Assembly: GCF_001640805.2 (NCBI RefSeq)
Contig: NC_066842.1
Location: 27,485,791 to 27,549,790, forward strand
Source of the DNA: Lates calcarifer
Lineage: Eukaryota; Chordata; Actinopteri; Centropomidae
DNA: 64,000 nucleotides
Direction: 5' to 3'
Shown: piece after piece, positions 1 to 12,836 of the stretch
Layout: the number at the start of each line of letters is the position of its first letter
Numbering within the stretch: position 1 is the first letter of the stretch
Position numbers and translations under genes: made by a program
The notes under the pieces: generated by a model
Seen by the model: only the letters and a program-made list of their open reading frames with translations
Databases searched by the model: none
What the model was told of the DNA's origin: nothing

Positions 1-3000
1 GCTAGCAGAGGGCTGCCCACTGACCTGAAAAACAGTGCTGAATTCTCTTTTCTGATCTCTTTCAGTCGGAAAAAGGTTAGATGTCTTAAATCTTTTCACT
101 CACAGACAGATCAGACAGAAAGGAATTATAGGTTGTTGGTATTCTGCAAGTATTGAGAGTATTGTCACACTGTGACATGGTGAATAGACACAGTAGTCTG
201 CATGTGCTCTAATACGAAGTGTCCACAGTTTTCTCATGGTCCTGAACCATTAGACACAACATCATCATGACAAAGCTCCCTGCCTATTTCTAAGACCATT
301 AGTATCTCAGTAAGGGTTGTTCAGAGGCTGAAAGGCTCTGTGAAACTGTCTAGAATATCTCCCATATCAATAGTATTAAGTATTTGTAATCACATGGAGA
401 ATGCTTGCATCCTTTCCAAGGATGTCATTATCATTACCCAAGAACTAACATCCATAAATTTGTTTGGGAAATCACAGGAAAAAAGTTGCTCCTAGTAACT
501 CCAGAACTTCCCTGAGAAACATCAGGTAATCCAGTGATAGTTATCTGTACACCCATGGACACATTGCAACCAGGAATGGACAATAGTGAATTCTCCATGA
601 CTAACTAAAATGTAAATAAATATATGTTTTTTTAAAACATAAACATAAACTTTATCAGTCCTCACTAACAGTATAACCACAGTGCATGCCCTACAGGGGC
701 ATGCTGGTTTGTGCAGCACTTCCTGATTTTCCACTGGGTTGAAATTGTAACTTTTTATAACCAATCAATTGTAACTGGCTTTTCAGTCAAAGTTATCTGA
801 ATTGTGTGTGTTTCGTTCTGAACCAAAAGCTGATGGTAAACGCATGTGGCCTGGTACACAATACTGGAAAAAAAATTGTCAACAGATGACTATGAAGAGC
901 ATTATTATATGGCAGGAGGGCCTGGGAAATGTGTCTAAAAACATGACAAATATCTGAGCAGAAAGGTGTCATTAATAAATGTACAAAAGGCCATGAGACT
1001 GAGAGAACCCCGTACATGCATATTTGATGAAAATGTAGTCATAAAGCATTGTTTTTAAGGGCTTGTTTAATGTAATAGAGAAAAAGGATCATTTGCCATT
1101 ATCACCATGAAACCCAGAGACAGGAGGCCTGGAGGCTCACATCAAAACATAGAGTGAATCAGATTCAGACTCAGTGTCATGAGTCACCTTTCAGCAAATT
1201 TGGAACATGCCCCTTTCCAGAGTCACAGCAGAATAGTCATAACAGAATAGAATAAAAGAAACAAAATGAATACACTTATGTATTCACTCTTCACTATGTA
1301 TCCACTTCAAACCTTTATTGTGTTCCAAACACTTCCATTTATTCACAACTACACTACTAGATTGACAAGGAAGTCAATATAGTAACTAGAGGCTTCAACA
1401 AGTATGTAGTTATACATGCACATATTCTTATGATTGGTGCTACTCAGGATATGACTGTACCATAAGTCACTTGGCTGTTCATCTCAGTGTATACAGCTCA
1501 GTACAGACCAGTGTCAAAACTTAATGCGCGGGCTGGCAGACAGAAACTGAGCATATCATCTGTTTCTAAAATCTGAAAGTTGCTGTCCATTGGTCATGTG
1601 ACCAACATCTTGCAATTTACAGTAGTTCCTAAGCGAGAGTCCCAAAGTGAAGCTGCCATTTATACTTTATATTTTCCTTTTGCAGAGGAAGATGGCAGTA
1701 AGAGAGAGTGACCTTTCAGCCTGGATTTATTTACTTTGGAACAAGGCCAAACTGTACCTGAATGTCATTAACACCTTGGATCTGATTCATATCAGATGTG
1801 TTATCTACATCACATGTCTAGATACAAACTGCGTGTCAACATCAGTTGTGTAAGGGGCCATTATCAAGTGGAAATATGGTCTTGGTAAATTCTCTCAAAG
1901 TAAGTCAGCAAACATAAACTGAGTGGGGCTTATCTGGCAAACATTTCAATAAAATACTTTAATCAGAACAGGGATATGAGTCGGCATACAAATGTATTTA
2001 GTTAATGTTAGTTTTTGGGTGAGCTCAGTTAATAATTTGCTATTTAATTTATCTAGCTTATGTAAATTTAGTTCAACCTGTCAGGAGTGAAGCCTATGAA
2101 TGTTAAATGAGGCTGTGGGTGGTGTATCAGTAAAGCTGACAGACTCAGCAGTCATTGTAAGCCATTCAGCTGCTTTCTGTGGGTTAGTAAAGCAGATATT
2201 CTCCTTCATTCAGCCCACAATGCTAGTCCTGGCTGGATATCCATGTAGTGCTCTCACACATGTCAGCAGCCACACTGTCAATGATTGATTCAACACCGTC
2301 CTGGGCCTTATGGAGAACTATCCATACCCTTGAAGACTAACCACAGATAAACTGTGCACACTTACTCCCTCTTTGAGAAATGAACCCATATAAACACTGT
2401 CACATAACGCTGTCTGCAGGCTTTTTACACAGGAAAATTCTGCCTTTCAGTACTGATACTTTTACTTAGTGGGCTGATGGTTACTATATGCTAACCCAGT
2501 GTTATGTAGAAAGTGTTTGGTAACACAGTCAATATGCACATCATCAGTGTCATCATTATAAACATTACACTCGATATTGGGATGACACAGTGGTATGTCA
2601 GGCTGAAAAACTGTGTCAGCCATGGAGGTAAATGTTAATTTAGGCTCTGCAAGATATGTTAACTATATGTAGAAGTAAGTAGTATAAGTATCTGTTTATG
2701 AGGTCACTGAATATTTGCCTTTAACCATTCAACCTATGTCAGTTATTTACCTGCTGATGAAACTCAGTTTGCTCAACATTAGCTAGCCATGGTTCTGGTT
2801 AGCTCTGACTGCAGCACACTGTCTACACATGTGACTATCACACTTGCCAGTACTAAGTGGTCACTGTCAGCCATGCCCCACATGTCCCCATACCCCCTGC
2901 ATCATCACATACTATGCAGCCACAAGGTCATACTTCATGCAGATGTTTACACCTCACTCATCTGCCATTTTTTAAGATTTACAGGGAGGGAGCACAGAAC

Positions 3001-4478
3001 AGGTGAAATGAACTTCAGTCAATGAGCAATATAGTCAGTCATTTGTACAGAAAAAGGAGTTGCGATTTTACCAAATTAATATAAAACAAGAGACATGAGA
3101 AATATCACAGTGCATACTAAAACAGCTCAACTTCAGCATAAGGAACAGACATTTCCTGTATCCATAGTGCACCAGTTGAAGTGGTGGCTGGTTTGTGGCA
3201 AGTGCTCACTCCTTGAGACTGTGCAGCTGTGGTGAGTTTTGTACTTGAGGCTGTTTGTGCTGCAGCTTTTCCACATTTCTGAGAAAATTATTGCTTTTAC
3301 ACGAACTGCCAAAGTGATAGTAAAATGAAAAATAAGGTCTGATCAGAAATACACTCAGTGGTACAGAAAAACTGTGATTTTACCAAGTCTAATATAATGT
3401 GAAAGCATGAAACAGAATGGCATAAAAGACTGATTAAAATAATTGTAGTTCTAAAGGCATGAGAGATTATGGTGTTGTTCAGTATGAATGCACATATTTC
3501 AGTATATTAATAAAATGTTGATAGAATTCAGCTGGTGTTTCCACATGGATATGGCTGAATGTACTCTGTGAGAAAATGATGATTTGTGGATTTTGTGTCG
3601 ATATTTGTTCCAGTAAAGATCAGATGAAAAGACAGTGGCACTTCAGTGCATTTAGATGAGTGTCTGTGCTTTGGATGTTAACTTTGCTTTTTGGTCAGAG
3701 AGAAAAAGTAACTCTGTTGACCACAGAGTCAGTCTCTGCTTTCATGTCTCCTCTCTATTTACACAGCTTTTCAGCACTAGTGCAGGCTTTCCCACCCAAA
3801 TCTAAAATATGTCAAAATATTTTCCAGGCACAGTCAGTCTTTATGGTCAGGCCTTGCTTGATTCATGTTGTGCATCAACATCTGGTACCAGTGTGGTCCA
3901 CAAGCTGGCCTGCTGGGTGGCGCAGAATAAATCCTGGGGACAAACATCAACAAAAATGGTCAGATACTGATTACTTTATGTACTACACATGCTGTAGTCT
4001 ATAGCATCTCATGTGAATGGGCTATCATGCCATCAAGGATTTATTCAGCCTCAAAATAGGCCTGCACTTAGCACTATGAATGCAGGTGAAAGAACGTACG
4101 GGTGTATGTGTATGTCTTCTTAAATTGGATTTGATTGTATTTTAAGCTGCATGGATTTCTCTGAAATTGAAAATGACCTCAGTGAGCTGCTGCCTTTCAT
4201 ATTCAACTTGGTGTCAGTCTGTTAATGACACACTAACAAGCTTTTTGTCGTAGAATAGATATCAGTGTCTAACATCAGTGAAATGTTAAGGCCAGTTCAT
4301 GGTGTCTACCCTCAGACAGACGCTGACATGGTTCTATTCATGCTAGACAGGGGGATGGGTATACAGACAAATGCAACACATGAGCAGTACAACAACAACA
4401 CAGTTAGGGTTGTCAGGGCCAGCAATGCGTAAACACTGCCACAATTGCTGAATTATATTTTTATATATGTTTTTTCCC

Positions 4479-4481
<3 letters not shown>
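1..4481. other. Upstream ntrk3 intron, no gene or classified repeat seen
   Basis: AT-rich sequence without a recognisable exon. The open frames here are short, without splice-compatible edges or family resemblance. I looked for LRR-type exons (LxxLxLxxN pattern in blocks of about 72-75 nt) and saw none. It is placed in an intron because exon 14001-14155 starts in the LRR C-terminal cap, so at least one LRR exon must lie further upstream. Confidence 0.55.
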
Positions 4482-4529
<48 letters not shown>

Positions 4530-4543
4530 AACACACACACACA
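4482..4543. repeat. (TA)n followed by (CA)n microsatellite
   Basis: About 23 TA units (4482-4527) run directly into a short CA tract (4531-4543). It marks the left edge of a block with different, more GC-rich composition. Confidence 0.95.
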
Positions 4544-5170
4544 TACAGATTGCGAGTGGCGAGACCAGGGGCCATCCGGCAGGCCTGCGACAATGATGAT
4601 CAGAGCTAGCAAACCGCAGCTTTAGCAACCAGCGGAAGCTCAAACATGTTAGTATAGATTTTAGCTGTTTTTTTCAATCCTCAATGGCTGAGGGAGGAGG
4701 AGAATTGACTCAGTTGCTGATATACCTGAAAAACCTTTTTCTAGAGGAGCTTTTCCAAGAACAGCTGGACATCGTGCTGTAAGCTAGCTGACCAGTCCCA
4801 GCCGGGAAAAGGTTCCCGCATCAGGCCTTCTTCAGCTTAATGCAGAGCCACGGAACCCCATTCGATCTGCCCTGGCGTAAAGCAGGACTGATTGTACAGT
4901 TTACCATGGCTGATTTTAAAGGGAATAGTCTCGTTGATCTCCTTGTTTTCCTTCAGCAGAAAAGTATGTGTGAGAGCATGGGTCAGCTGTCCACACTGAC
5001 ATGTTTAGCGGCGACTTATCAGCGAATTTAAATTTATGCGAGAAATCCAACTGGGCAGATTCGACTTTGAGCATTAGCCTCCATGGTGGTACAAAAGGAC
5101 TTATTGTTGGAACTGAGGCTCACAGATAACCTCTACAACAGAGTAAACTCCTCTTGAGGAAAGAAAGGAT
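4544..5170. other. GC-richer block of unknown origin, probably an old mobile element or retrocopy
   Basis: Composition and codon-like texture differ from the AT-rich surroundings. On the plus strand an ATG at 4684 opens a 32-codon frame beginning MAEGGGELTQLL and ending at TAA 4780-4782, inside an 81-bp block repeated in inverted orientation at 5795-5875. A second frame (4840-5031, 63 codons) follows. Neither resembles a family I can name. The block lies directly beside a microsatellite, which is common for insertions. It could be a fragment of an uncatalogued DNA transposon or a processed pseudogene. No function is proposed. Confidence 0.35.
4767..4847 (+). repeat. Left copy of an 81-bp inverted duplicate
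   Basis: The sequence from ggacatcg to tgcagag matches the reverse complement of 5795-5875 at 79 of 81 positions by eye. The block contains a perfect short hairpin (CGGGAA / TTCCCG with a 4-nt loop). This copy lies inside the GC-richer block and shows no obvious flanking direct repeats, so it may be the source copy. Confidence 0.85.
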
Positions 5171-5641
5171 TCAGTCTCAGTGAGTAAAATGCATTTTATT
5201 TTATTTTATTGTTTAAATCTTTGTCATTTTATTAGTTAATATTGATGCTTCTGCTGGAGATGAAGTGTGTGGCTCAGCTGTGGCAGTGTTTGGAGACCTG
5301 TTGAATTGCGTTAATTGGGATTTTATAGCATTGCTTTAGTAATGGCATTTATTCTGGCCACATGACATGTCTGTCTGTGATGTTCTGTTATACTGCATTT
5401 CTGTATACTGTCGATGGTTTCTGTAGCCGTTACGGTATTAAGAGGTGGGTCATTTCAGGTAAGACACTATTCAATACCTAGATGTGAAATGCACAGCCCG
5501 TCACTGCAACAATAACATGAGCTTGTTTGTTGTATTTGGTTGAACAAGTTACATGAAAAAGTCAGCAACAACCGCTAAGGGAAAATAGGATCAAGGACTG
5601 TACATACTGTGCACGAAGCAGAGCTCAGGTATTGGGCTTTA

Positions 5642-6020
5642 TGGTAAATGGACTGTACTTATATAGTGCTTTTCTAGTCTTTTCGACCACTCAAAGCGCT
5701 TTACACTACAGATCACATTCACCCCATTCACACACATACAGCACATATATATATATATATATAATGTGCTTTCTAAACACACATTCACACACCTCTCTGC
5801 ATTAAGCTGAAGAAGGCCTGATGCGGGAACCTTTTCCCAGCTGGGACTGGTCAGCTAGCTTACAGCATGATGTCCACACATTCACACACCGATGTGACAT
5901 ACACATCAGAGGAAATTTGGGGTTCAGTATCTTGCCCAGGGATACTTCGGCCCGCAGACTGGGGGAGCCGGGAATCGAACCACCGACCTTCTGATTGGCG
6001 AGCGACTGCTCTACCTCCTA
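5642..6020 (+). repeat. Common teleost interspersed repeat, interrupted
   Basis: It starts with tggtaaatggactgtactta, then tatagtgcttttctag, accactcaaagcgctttaca and a cacattcac-rich part. It ends with gggagccgggaatcgaacca, ccgaccttctgattgg and gctctacctcct. I recognise this order from a repeat family abundant in many fish genomes. The classification is uncertain, possibly a nonautonomous element. The copy is split by an (AT)n tract at about 5746 and by the 82-bp insertion at 5793-5874. Confidence 0.7.
5793..5874 (-). mobile_element. 82-bp insertion, inverted copy of 4767-4847, with 15-bp direct repeats
   Basis: The insertion interrupts a known interspersed repeat and is flanked on both sides by the identical 15-mer cacacattcacacac (5778-5792 and 5875-5889). 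It matches 4767-4847 in reverse complement at about 98%. Flanking direct repeats of this length are typical of target-primed reverse transcription. The inserted segment has no poly-A tail and no polymerase III boxes. The alternative is templated repair from the nearby copy, with microhomology in the repetitive cacacattc tract. Confidence 0.6.
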
Positions 6021-9000
6021 CCCCTTTACTAGGCACTCAACATGGCACACGTCTGAACTTAATTCTGTCAGATTAAGGCTGCAGCAGCACAAGGTGTAAC
6101 AAACAGGGAGAAATGTGGCGATGTAAGTGCAAAAGTGAAAATTGCACGTAGAGAGCAGATGAGTACAGAATGGGATACGTATAAACAACAGTACAAAGAA
6201 AATGGAAAAAGTGATTGGGATTGGTAACTGTTTAGATATACCACCTATCTTTCTGCTGAAGACTATCTGATAAAACTTAAAATAAGATGGCATAAGCATA
6301 AAATATTGAGCATAAGCACTGTACATTATAGTTGTGAAGTATCAACTATCACATTTTTCTACTCTCCTGTCATTCTGTTCTGCTTGTCTGTCTGTCTATC
6401 TGCCCCAACACTTTTAATGAAAGTGAGAGGTTATTTGTGCTATATTAATGAGAGAGAGGTTATCTGTACTACAAAGTGGAACAACTCATTTACATCACAC
6501 TCTCCTGGTCAGGTAGATGAGGGAGTTAATTAAGTTGGTGTCAGAGGAGCAAAGATTGCATTTGCTGAATGTCGACAGATAAACCCTGATCGACCCAGGA
6601 GATAACGACATGATTTTAAGGCCTTAAAGAATCTACTAATGAAAGGACTTTAATTATATCAGGCTTAAGGGTGCCACATAACAAGTGTACTGTAGGATGA
6701 TTCACTGCTTCACCATGCTATATTCACATGTACAGTATGTTGGTGGGAATGTGAGTTATGTTAAATTACCCTGCAACTGTCCCACTTTGATATAATAATT
6801 ATTTTCTGCATGATTCATTATCACTACTAGTTAACATGGAAAAAAAAACAAACAAACTTTAACACACATGATTAATACCAAACAAAACTACACCAAAACT
6901 TTGGTTGGGGTCACTCACACATGTGCTGGTAGAAGTATTTTATATCAAAAAATGACTTAGTTGCCATGGATGAAACAAGCAGAAGCCATTATTCTGAAGT
7001 GTTTGTGTATACAAGAACATTTGTCCTGAAACATGTTGTTAATGAAAAGGGAAAGAAGTGTATACGCTCAGTATATAAAGATAAGATTGTTGGTGAAGGT
7101 GTGGCCAAATACTTAACAATATTATGATCTTTCCTTAATTTCAGATGTCACCCTGAGCCAATAAAAAATTAACATTACCCATTCTGTTAAAGGGAAACAC
7201 CCTTTAAGGGAATGTCATTTGGTCACAAAAGTAACCAATAAACCCTTTCATAATGCCCTTGGGAGCGACTCACGCTCCAACTAAGTCTGAGAACTCATGG
7301 TTGTCCTATGGTGAAACTCATGAATAGCTCGAGGCCCGATACACTTGCTTTAAGTCTGAAACGCTGCAGACTAACACACAGTGCATAGCACTTTGATGTT
7401 AAAACAAAAAAGTCTATGGTATTCCACAAGTTTAAAAAAATGAAACATAAACAAGATATGGCCTATGGAAGATATGGAGTTGGTACAATACATTATTATT
7501 GTTGATGATAACTTTCAAATATGTTTGCACTGACAAAAAGGTGGTGGTGTGGACTGACCTTGAATTGCACTATTGATCATTTACTGTATATCTTTATTTT
7601 ATACATGACAAAAATGTACAAAGCACTCTGCTGCCATGACAAATTTTAATCGACAGATCATAAAGTGTTACTCAGATGATGCCAATAGATTAATTGTTCA
7701 TTTATGATAAAAAAGATGTGTTACAGATTTGTTATTGAAGTAAAGATATCAGGACAGCTTCAACAGAGCTGATCTTCCTCGTACAGACAACACCGATGTC
7801 TCTCTAATTGAAACTCTCTCTCCTTTTGTCAATTTATAATCCTACTGTTCTTTGGCTGGCATGAAATTGTAAAATCAAGTAGTGCCACACCATGCCGTGC
7901 CTCAGACATGCTAATGAGAGCTACTGAATACAAGCCAGTAGAGTGAGAATCAGAACGCTGTGATCCTGAGAAGAGTTTGTTGCAGTTTTTGTCTTGGCTG
8001 AGATTTCATTTTTCATCAGCTGAAACACTTCACCACACAAGGCACTGTGAAGTGTGAAGTGTGAAGAGGGATAGAGAGTTGTGTGTGTATGTGTGAGAGT
8101 TCCTGGATGGAGCTTGCTGAGATGAACAGAGTAGAAGCCATAACTGGAAACTGATCACAATCGAGCAGTTTTATCTCAGTCTCCGCCTCTGCAAAACATA
8201 TTTCCTATAAAAAAGTTATATGGGGGAAAACAAGCTTCATTTGGAAATTAATGTTTTTGAGGACCCCCTTTTGTTTGTTTTTTGTCTCTATCTCAGTCTG
8301 CTTTTCTATTCAAAGTAATTCAGGTTGTGTTTCAGTCCTTAGGCTTTTTTTCTGCAGAGAAAACCAGTTTGTTCCATTTATCAAACCTGTGGCTGTGGCT
8401 GTAATAATGCGTGTATTGATCTCAAGGTTGGGTATAAACAGGGGACTGTGTGTGTGTGGGTGGGTGGTTGTGTGCAATCAGCTTGGGGTTCAGATCAACA
8501 AATGTTCATTACTCTTGCCCCTTCCCCCTAGCAAACACACCAACATGCACTAGATAGCTAGTATTCATCACAGCAAGTCTGCAGGGTGGTAAAGAACCAC
8601 TCCATCTCTGCTCTGTGTGTGTGCATGTGTGCGTAAAACAGTGACGGGGCATGTGTTTGGAGCTCTGAAACTGACAAAAGGTTGTAAAAGGTTGTTCGAA
8701 AAGTGACTAATGACTGAATAGATCAATGAATAACTTTACATAATTAAAATGTAGTGATAAATGAAATATAAAGCTTTATACTTCCACCTTCAGTCAGGTG
8801 GTTAGAAAAGAGATTTTCTTTTCCTATACCACCAATCAATTTATCAAGGTAATGAAATCTTTCACTCCTCTTTTTATTTTTCACTAGCTCATTTTATTTT
8901 TCCTCTCATTGCTTTTTCTTTTATGGTCTTAGCACACATTTAATCATTTACCTCCTCTCTATTTTTCCCAAGCAACCATGTTGTTGGTGTTAGTTGGTTA

Positions 9001-9096
9001 GCTCAAATACTTTAAGTACTGTAAAGAGTTTTGTAATTCATACAGTTTTCACAGTGCTGGTAATGTCCATGGATGGCCAGGGCAGGTACCAGTCCA
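6021..9096. other. Intron, nothing recognised
   Basis: No exon, RNA gene or classified repeat was seen. There is a minor tandem gtgaa repeat near 8046-8065, and purine/pyrimidine-rich stretches. The open frames are short and have no family resemblance. Confidence 0.45.
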
Positions 9097-9119
9097 GTGT
9101 GTGTGTGTGTGTGTGTGTG
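9097..9119. repeat. (GT)n microsatellite
   Basis: About 11 uninterrupted GT units, followed by a GC-containing tail (gcgcacgcgtgtgg). Confidence 0.95.
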
Positions 9120-11930
9120 CGCACGCGTGTGGCATCAGTGGAGAGCTATTGGCTGTGCTGCCAGATTGGGAGGTTTTCTGCCCAGCTGGGCATCTTTTTC
9201 TTTAATTAGGAGGGTAAAAAAATTGATTTGGACATGCTGTTATAATTTGGGCCATTAGGGTGGTTTTCATCTACAAAGAGTTTGGTTACATTCTGAAGTT
9301 CTTCAAACTTTAATTTTGAGACACAGAGGAAGACAAATGAGGTGATGATTCCATATGAGGTGAAAGAGACAGGTGCATACAAGTGTTCTAAAAACAACAG
9401 GAAGTTAGTTTTTGCAATTCAACAGCTTAACTAAGGTAGGCTAAAACCTGTAGCACCTGACTGCAGCAATTTGAAATCTGAATCATAACTCAGTCAGATC
9501 TGAACTCACAGACATGGTACACATATTTTTAGATTTCCATTACTTATGATGGAAATCATGAATAAATGTCAGTGAGCTATAAGTCTAATAAATAGAGGAG
9601 TAAAATAAATGCTGTTTTCATTTATTAAAGGAAACGAATAAAGCTTTGTCAGTTTTGGGGCCATATGCATACGTGTCCATGTATGTTTGTGCAATGTTTA
9701 TTCCTGTGTGTGCAAGCACAAGCACATGCATTTTAACATGCATTTGTAGTGTGTCTGACTGTATGTTTCCATGGGAAGATGGTGTCCTTCACTTACAGCA
9801 GTAGACAGTAAACTGTCTAGACGGTTATTTGTCATTCTGTCCCCTCTCAACAGAACAATCACCTCAAGTGTAACTACTTATTTTACTGCAGAAAAAAAGC
9901 CCTCTCATTCCTACTCTCTGTCCTTCACGCCTCCATGAATCTTACAGATACAGCTGTGTCACAAAACTGCCATCAGCCATAAATAGTGACATCATGGAGC
10001 TCCAGTGGAGAAATAGCTGTCCACAAATGATGTATGTGATGACACAGGACTGAGATATCAACAGAGAAATGCTTTGGGGTGTAAGCAGATCAGTTGAATA
10101 AAACACAGGAGTTATAAGTAAAAGTGAAAAGTCTGATAAGTTACATGTATTTCTAAATGTAGGGGACGGTGACACAATAATGTCTTTCTTTTTACTGAGA
10201 AACTGGCAAACAAGTGAAACCCAGGGAGATTCTGGTATTTGTCAACCTGGGTATTATTCATGATTATTATTATGGTTATTGGTTGTGGTAAGATTTTACT
10301 CAGTGCCCCAGTTGTAGAGATTTGGGGAAATATGGCTAGAAGAACAGTCACTGAGAGCAAGCTGCTACAACTTCAACAAAACAAAGTAAAGACAAAGTAA
10401 AGTTGCATAAACATTTGACTGGTCTTGTGTGGTCCCACCAGAAGAGGCACTGCAAAATTAATCCATGCACCTTAAAAAATATTTGGATCTTGAACCTTTG
10501 TGATGTAGTAACTAACTCTGATGGTTAATTAGTGAACTGCTGTAGCTAACAAGCTAACCACTAACTCACTAACCTTCACTAACTTGCTAACAGTTGATCA
10601 GCACCTCTGTACACTGTTAAATAAAAAAAAAATAAATAAAAAAGTACTGAGGAGGGAAAATAATGCTCCTCAAGCTAACATCCTTCTTATGGTCAGACTT
10701 TGTAGCTTAGCTCATTTGCCAGCAGGGCAGTAACTTCACACTGTCTATTCAACATTCACATTTGTACCATGGACTCCAGCCTTGTTGTGGAATAGTTTAT
10801 ATCCTCTCTCAGGTTAGCACTGTCAGGGCTGCTTGCTATTGGTCATTGCTGCAAATTGACAGGTCAGCATTCACCAAACTTGAACATTTGTGCAGATTTA
10901 TTTAACCCCACAAGCAAATTCTCCTAACTGTGGCAATTTCACCAAAAAGAATATTAAGGGATAGTGTGAGCAGGCATGTGTACATGATATGAAGTAGCAA
11001 GTAGAAAATATGAGAAGCAGTGCTTGAGCTGGAACGTAAAAGGTAATGGCACTGTGAACCATGGCGACTGCACAGCTTGAACAGAGTGAGATATGAAGAG
11101 TGAAACTTGTGTTTTTCCATCAAACACTGGTGTAACTAATAACACTGTTAACTGCTGAACTGCATAGCAGGAACTGCTTGAACAGAGCCACCGTTAATGT
11201 CACTCCTGCTGTGACAAGTCAGTACTGTTGTGAAAAAGGTGTATGATTCTGATTAATTTGAGAATAATAATGAAATCATTCAAAAATCATTCAAATGCTG
11301 CAAGGCAGTCAAGATACAGGTTTGCAGTATTTTTCAAAAAGAAAATTACAGAAGTACATGATGGACAGATTTTTAACAGGCAAGAAGAAAAAAAACAGTA
11401 ATGCTCATCAAGCAAACTGTCACCTTTTTCATGCCAGTTGAGTTTGCAGGCCTGTAAGCATACGGTGTTCTCAAAATATAGTACATCCTGAGTTGGTCAC
11501 CAGCTAAGTCAATATCTGTGCTCACAGCATGAGCTTTCCCTCTGAATTAAACACAAGTAATGAGTAATGACATATCTGGGACCAAAGTTAGACAGGCAAC
11601 CCAGCAGAGACCGAGGGCAGCCAGAACAGGTAGCGGCAATCAGGTATTCAACAGCTAGAACACCAAGAACCTGACAGCTGCATTTCAAGTTTTGAATTAA
11701 TTTCAATGGAGCTGCAGTGGACTAGATCACATAGGACTTATGTTATCTGTAGATGGAGCTGAGACAGAAAAAAGAAATGTAAAAGAAGAAAGTGAGGAAG
11801 CATGTTAGCTGATTGGAAAATACTTCACAGACTACTGAGAAGAGCTGGCTGCAGAGGAAAAAAGGATGGAGCATGTGTTGCCATGACAAAATCATCATAG
11901 GCTGATTAAGCTGGTGCCAGCTTCTGTGCA
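9120..11930. other. Intron, nothing recognised
   Basis: AT-rich intronic sequence. Around 10480-10700 there are many ctaac/gttag words and an A-rich tract (about 10620-10645), probably remnants of an unclassified repeat. No coding signal was seen. Confidence 0.4.
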
Positions 11931-12335
11931 TGGGTATTAGAAGCTGTGCAGCTCATAAAGTTGGCCATGTGGAGGAGTTTGTATTTAGTGACCAGTGTTT
12001 TAGGTGGCTAAAATTGTTTTTGAATGGAGACACATTTGTGATAGATTTCAGGACATCAGACAGTTTGTTCCAGAGAACAGGACCAAAGTAACTTAGTGAA
12101 CTTCCAAACCGAAAAATTTTTCTCACCACATTTGGATCTTCTTCCAGGTCCACTTAGAAAACCATCACCTGATGGCCTTAGAGCTGTAGGCGGACTGTGG
12201 TCAGTGAGCAGGCTAGAAGTGCACAGGGAGCCAATGAAGTGATTTCAGCACTGGAGTAATGTTGGGCTTTTGTTTATGCTTGAGGGCACCAATTGCTGCC
12301 TTTTGAATAAGCTTGAGCCTCCATAAAGGCAAAAG
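11931..12335 (-). mobile_element. Degenerate non-LTR retrotransposon or related interspersed repeat
   Basis: On the minus strand, 11953-12153 reads as 66 codons containing SLSYFGPVLWNKL followed by SPFKNNFSHL. This resembles the C-terminal end of CR1/L2-type LINE ORF2 proteins (consensus near SAPKLWNSLP ... FKSKLKTHLF). The adjoining plus-strand text (gcacagggagccaatgaagt, ctggagtaatgttgggcttt) is also familiar from dispersed fish repeats. It is heavily decayed and has no reverse transcriptase core. Confidence 0.45.
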
Positions 12336-12451
12336 TAGTATGGTGATGTTATATGGGCTTTCGGTTATACTGTGCTTTAATGAGGGAATTGGATGGATGA
12401 ATGGGTGTCTGGCTTGGACAACAACTACTTATCCAACAGTCACTATAGTAC

Positions 12452-12836
12452 CACAGTGCATCACAGTCAGGTGTGGTCACAAGTAAAAGAGACCACTCAG
12501 ACCCCACTTAGCTGTGATGTTAGGTTTTGTCACAGGTTTCAGAGACCTTTCAACCTCTAGAATCCAGTGCAGTTGTTTTTCCCCCTCTTTCTTCCAAAAT
12601 TTAGTGCGAAGTTACCCTGCAACCAAGTAGTTCTAGTTGCTTAAACTTACCAACCCATAAGTGAAAATCAATATCTTCTTGATGAAACATTAGGACCAAA
12701 ATCTGTCAAGCATCTCAGAATGTATGTCCATGTAATGAAGGTATATAATAAAGGTAACGAAGCGGTATAGATAATGGAAGGATGGATATACCTAACCTGT
12801 GGAAAAACCTAACATCAGAGCCTATGATGCACTGTG
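12452..12836. mobile_element. MITE-like element with terminal inverted repeats
   Basis: It begins cacagtgcatca (12452-12463) and ends with the exact reverse complement tgatgcactgtg (12825-12836). Inside, a second inverted pair matches: 12513-12537 (tgtgatgttaggttttgtca...) against 12795-12819. Between the two left-arm segments lies about 50 bp that is absent from the right arm. It has no coding capacity, no clear target-site duplication, and no family I can name. Confidence 0.45.
12750..12790. repeat. SINE-tail-like fragment
   Basis: The text aacgaagcggtatagataat followed by ggaaggatggat resembles the 3' tail of common fish SINEs (gattaagcggtatagaaaat then ggatggat). It is a short, degraded scrap. 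Confidence 0.3.

Noticed and set aside
4767..4847. The 81-bp duplicated block as a small RNA gene or microRNA precursor
   Set aside because: It can form a short hairpin, but I see no match to a known RNA, no polymerase III boxes and no terminator, so the RNA-gene call is not supported.
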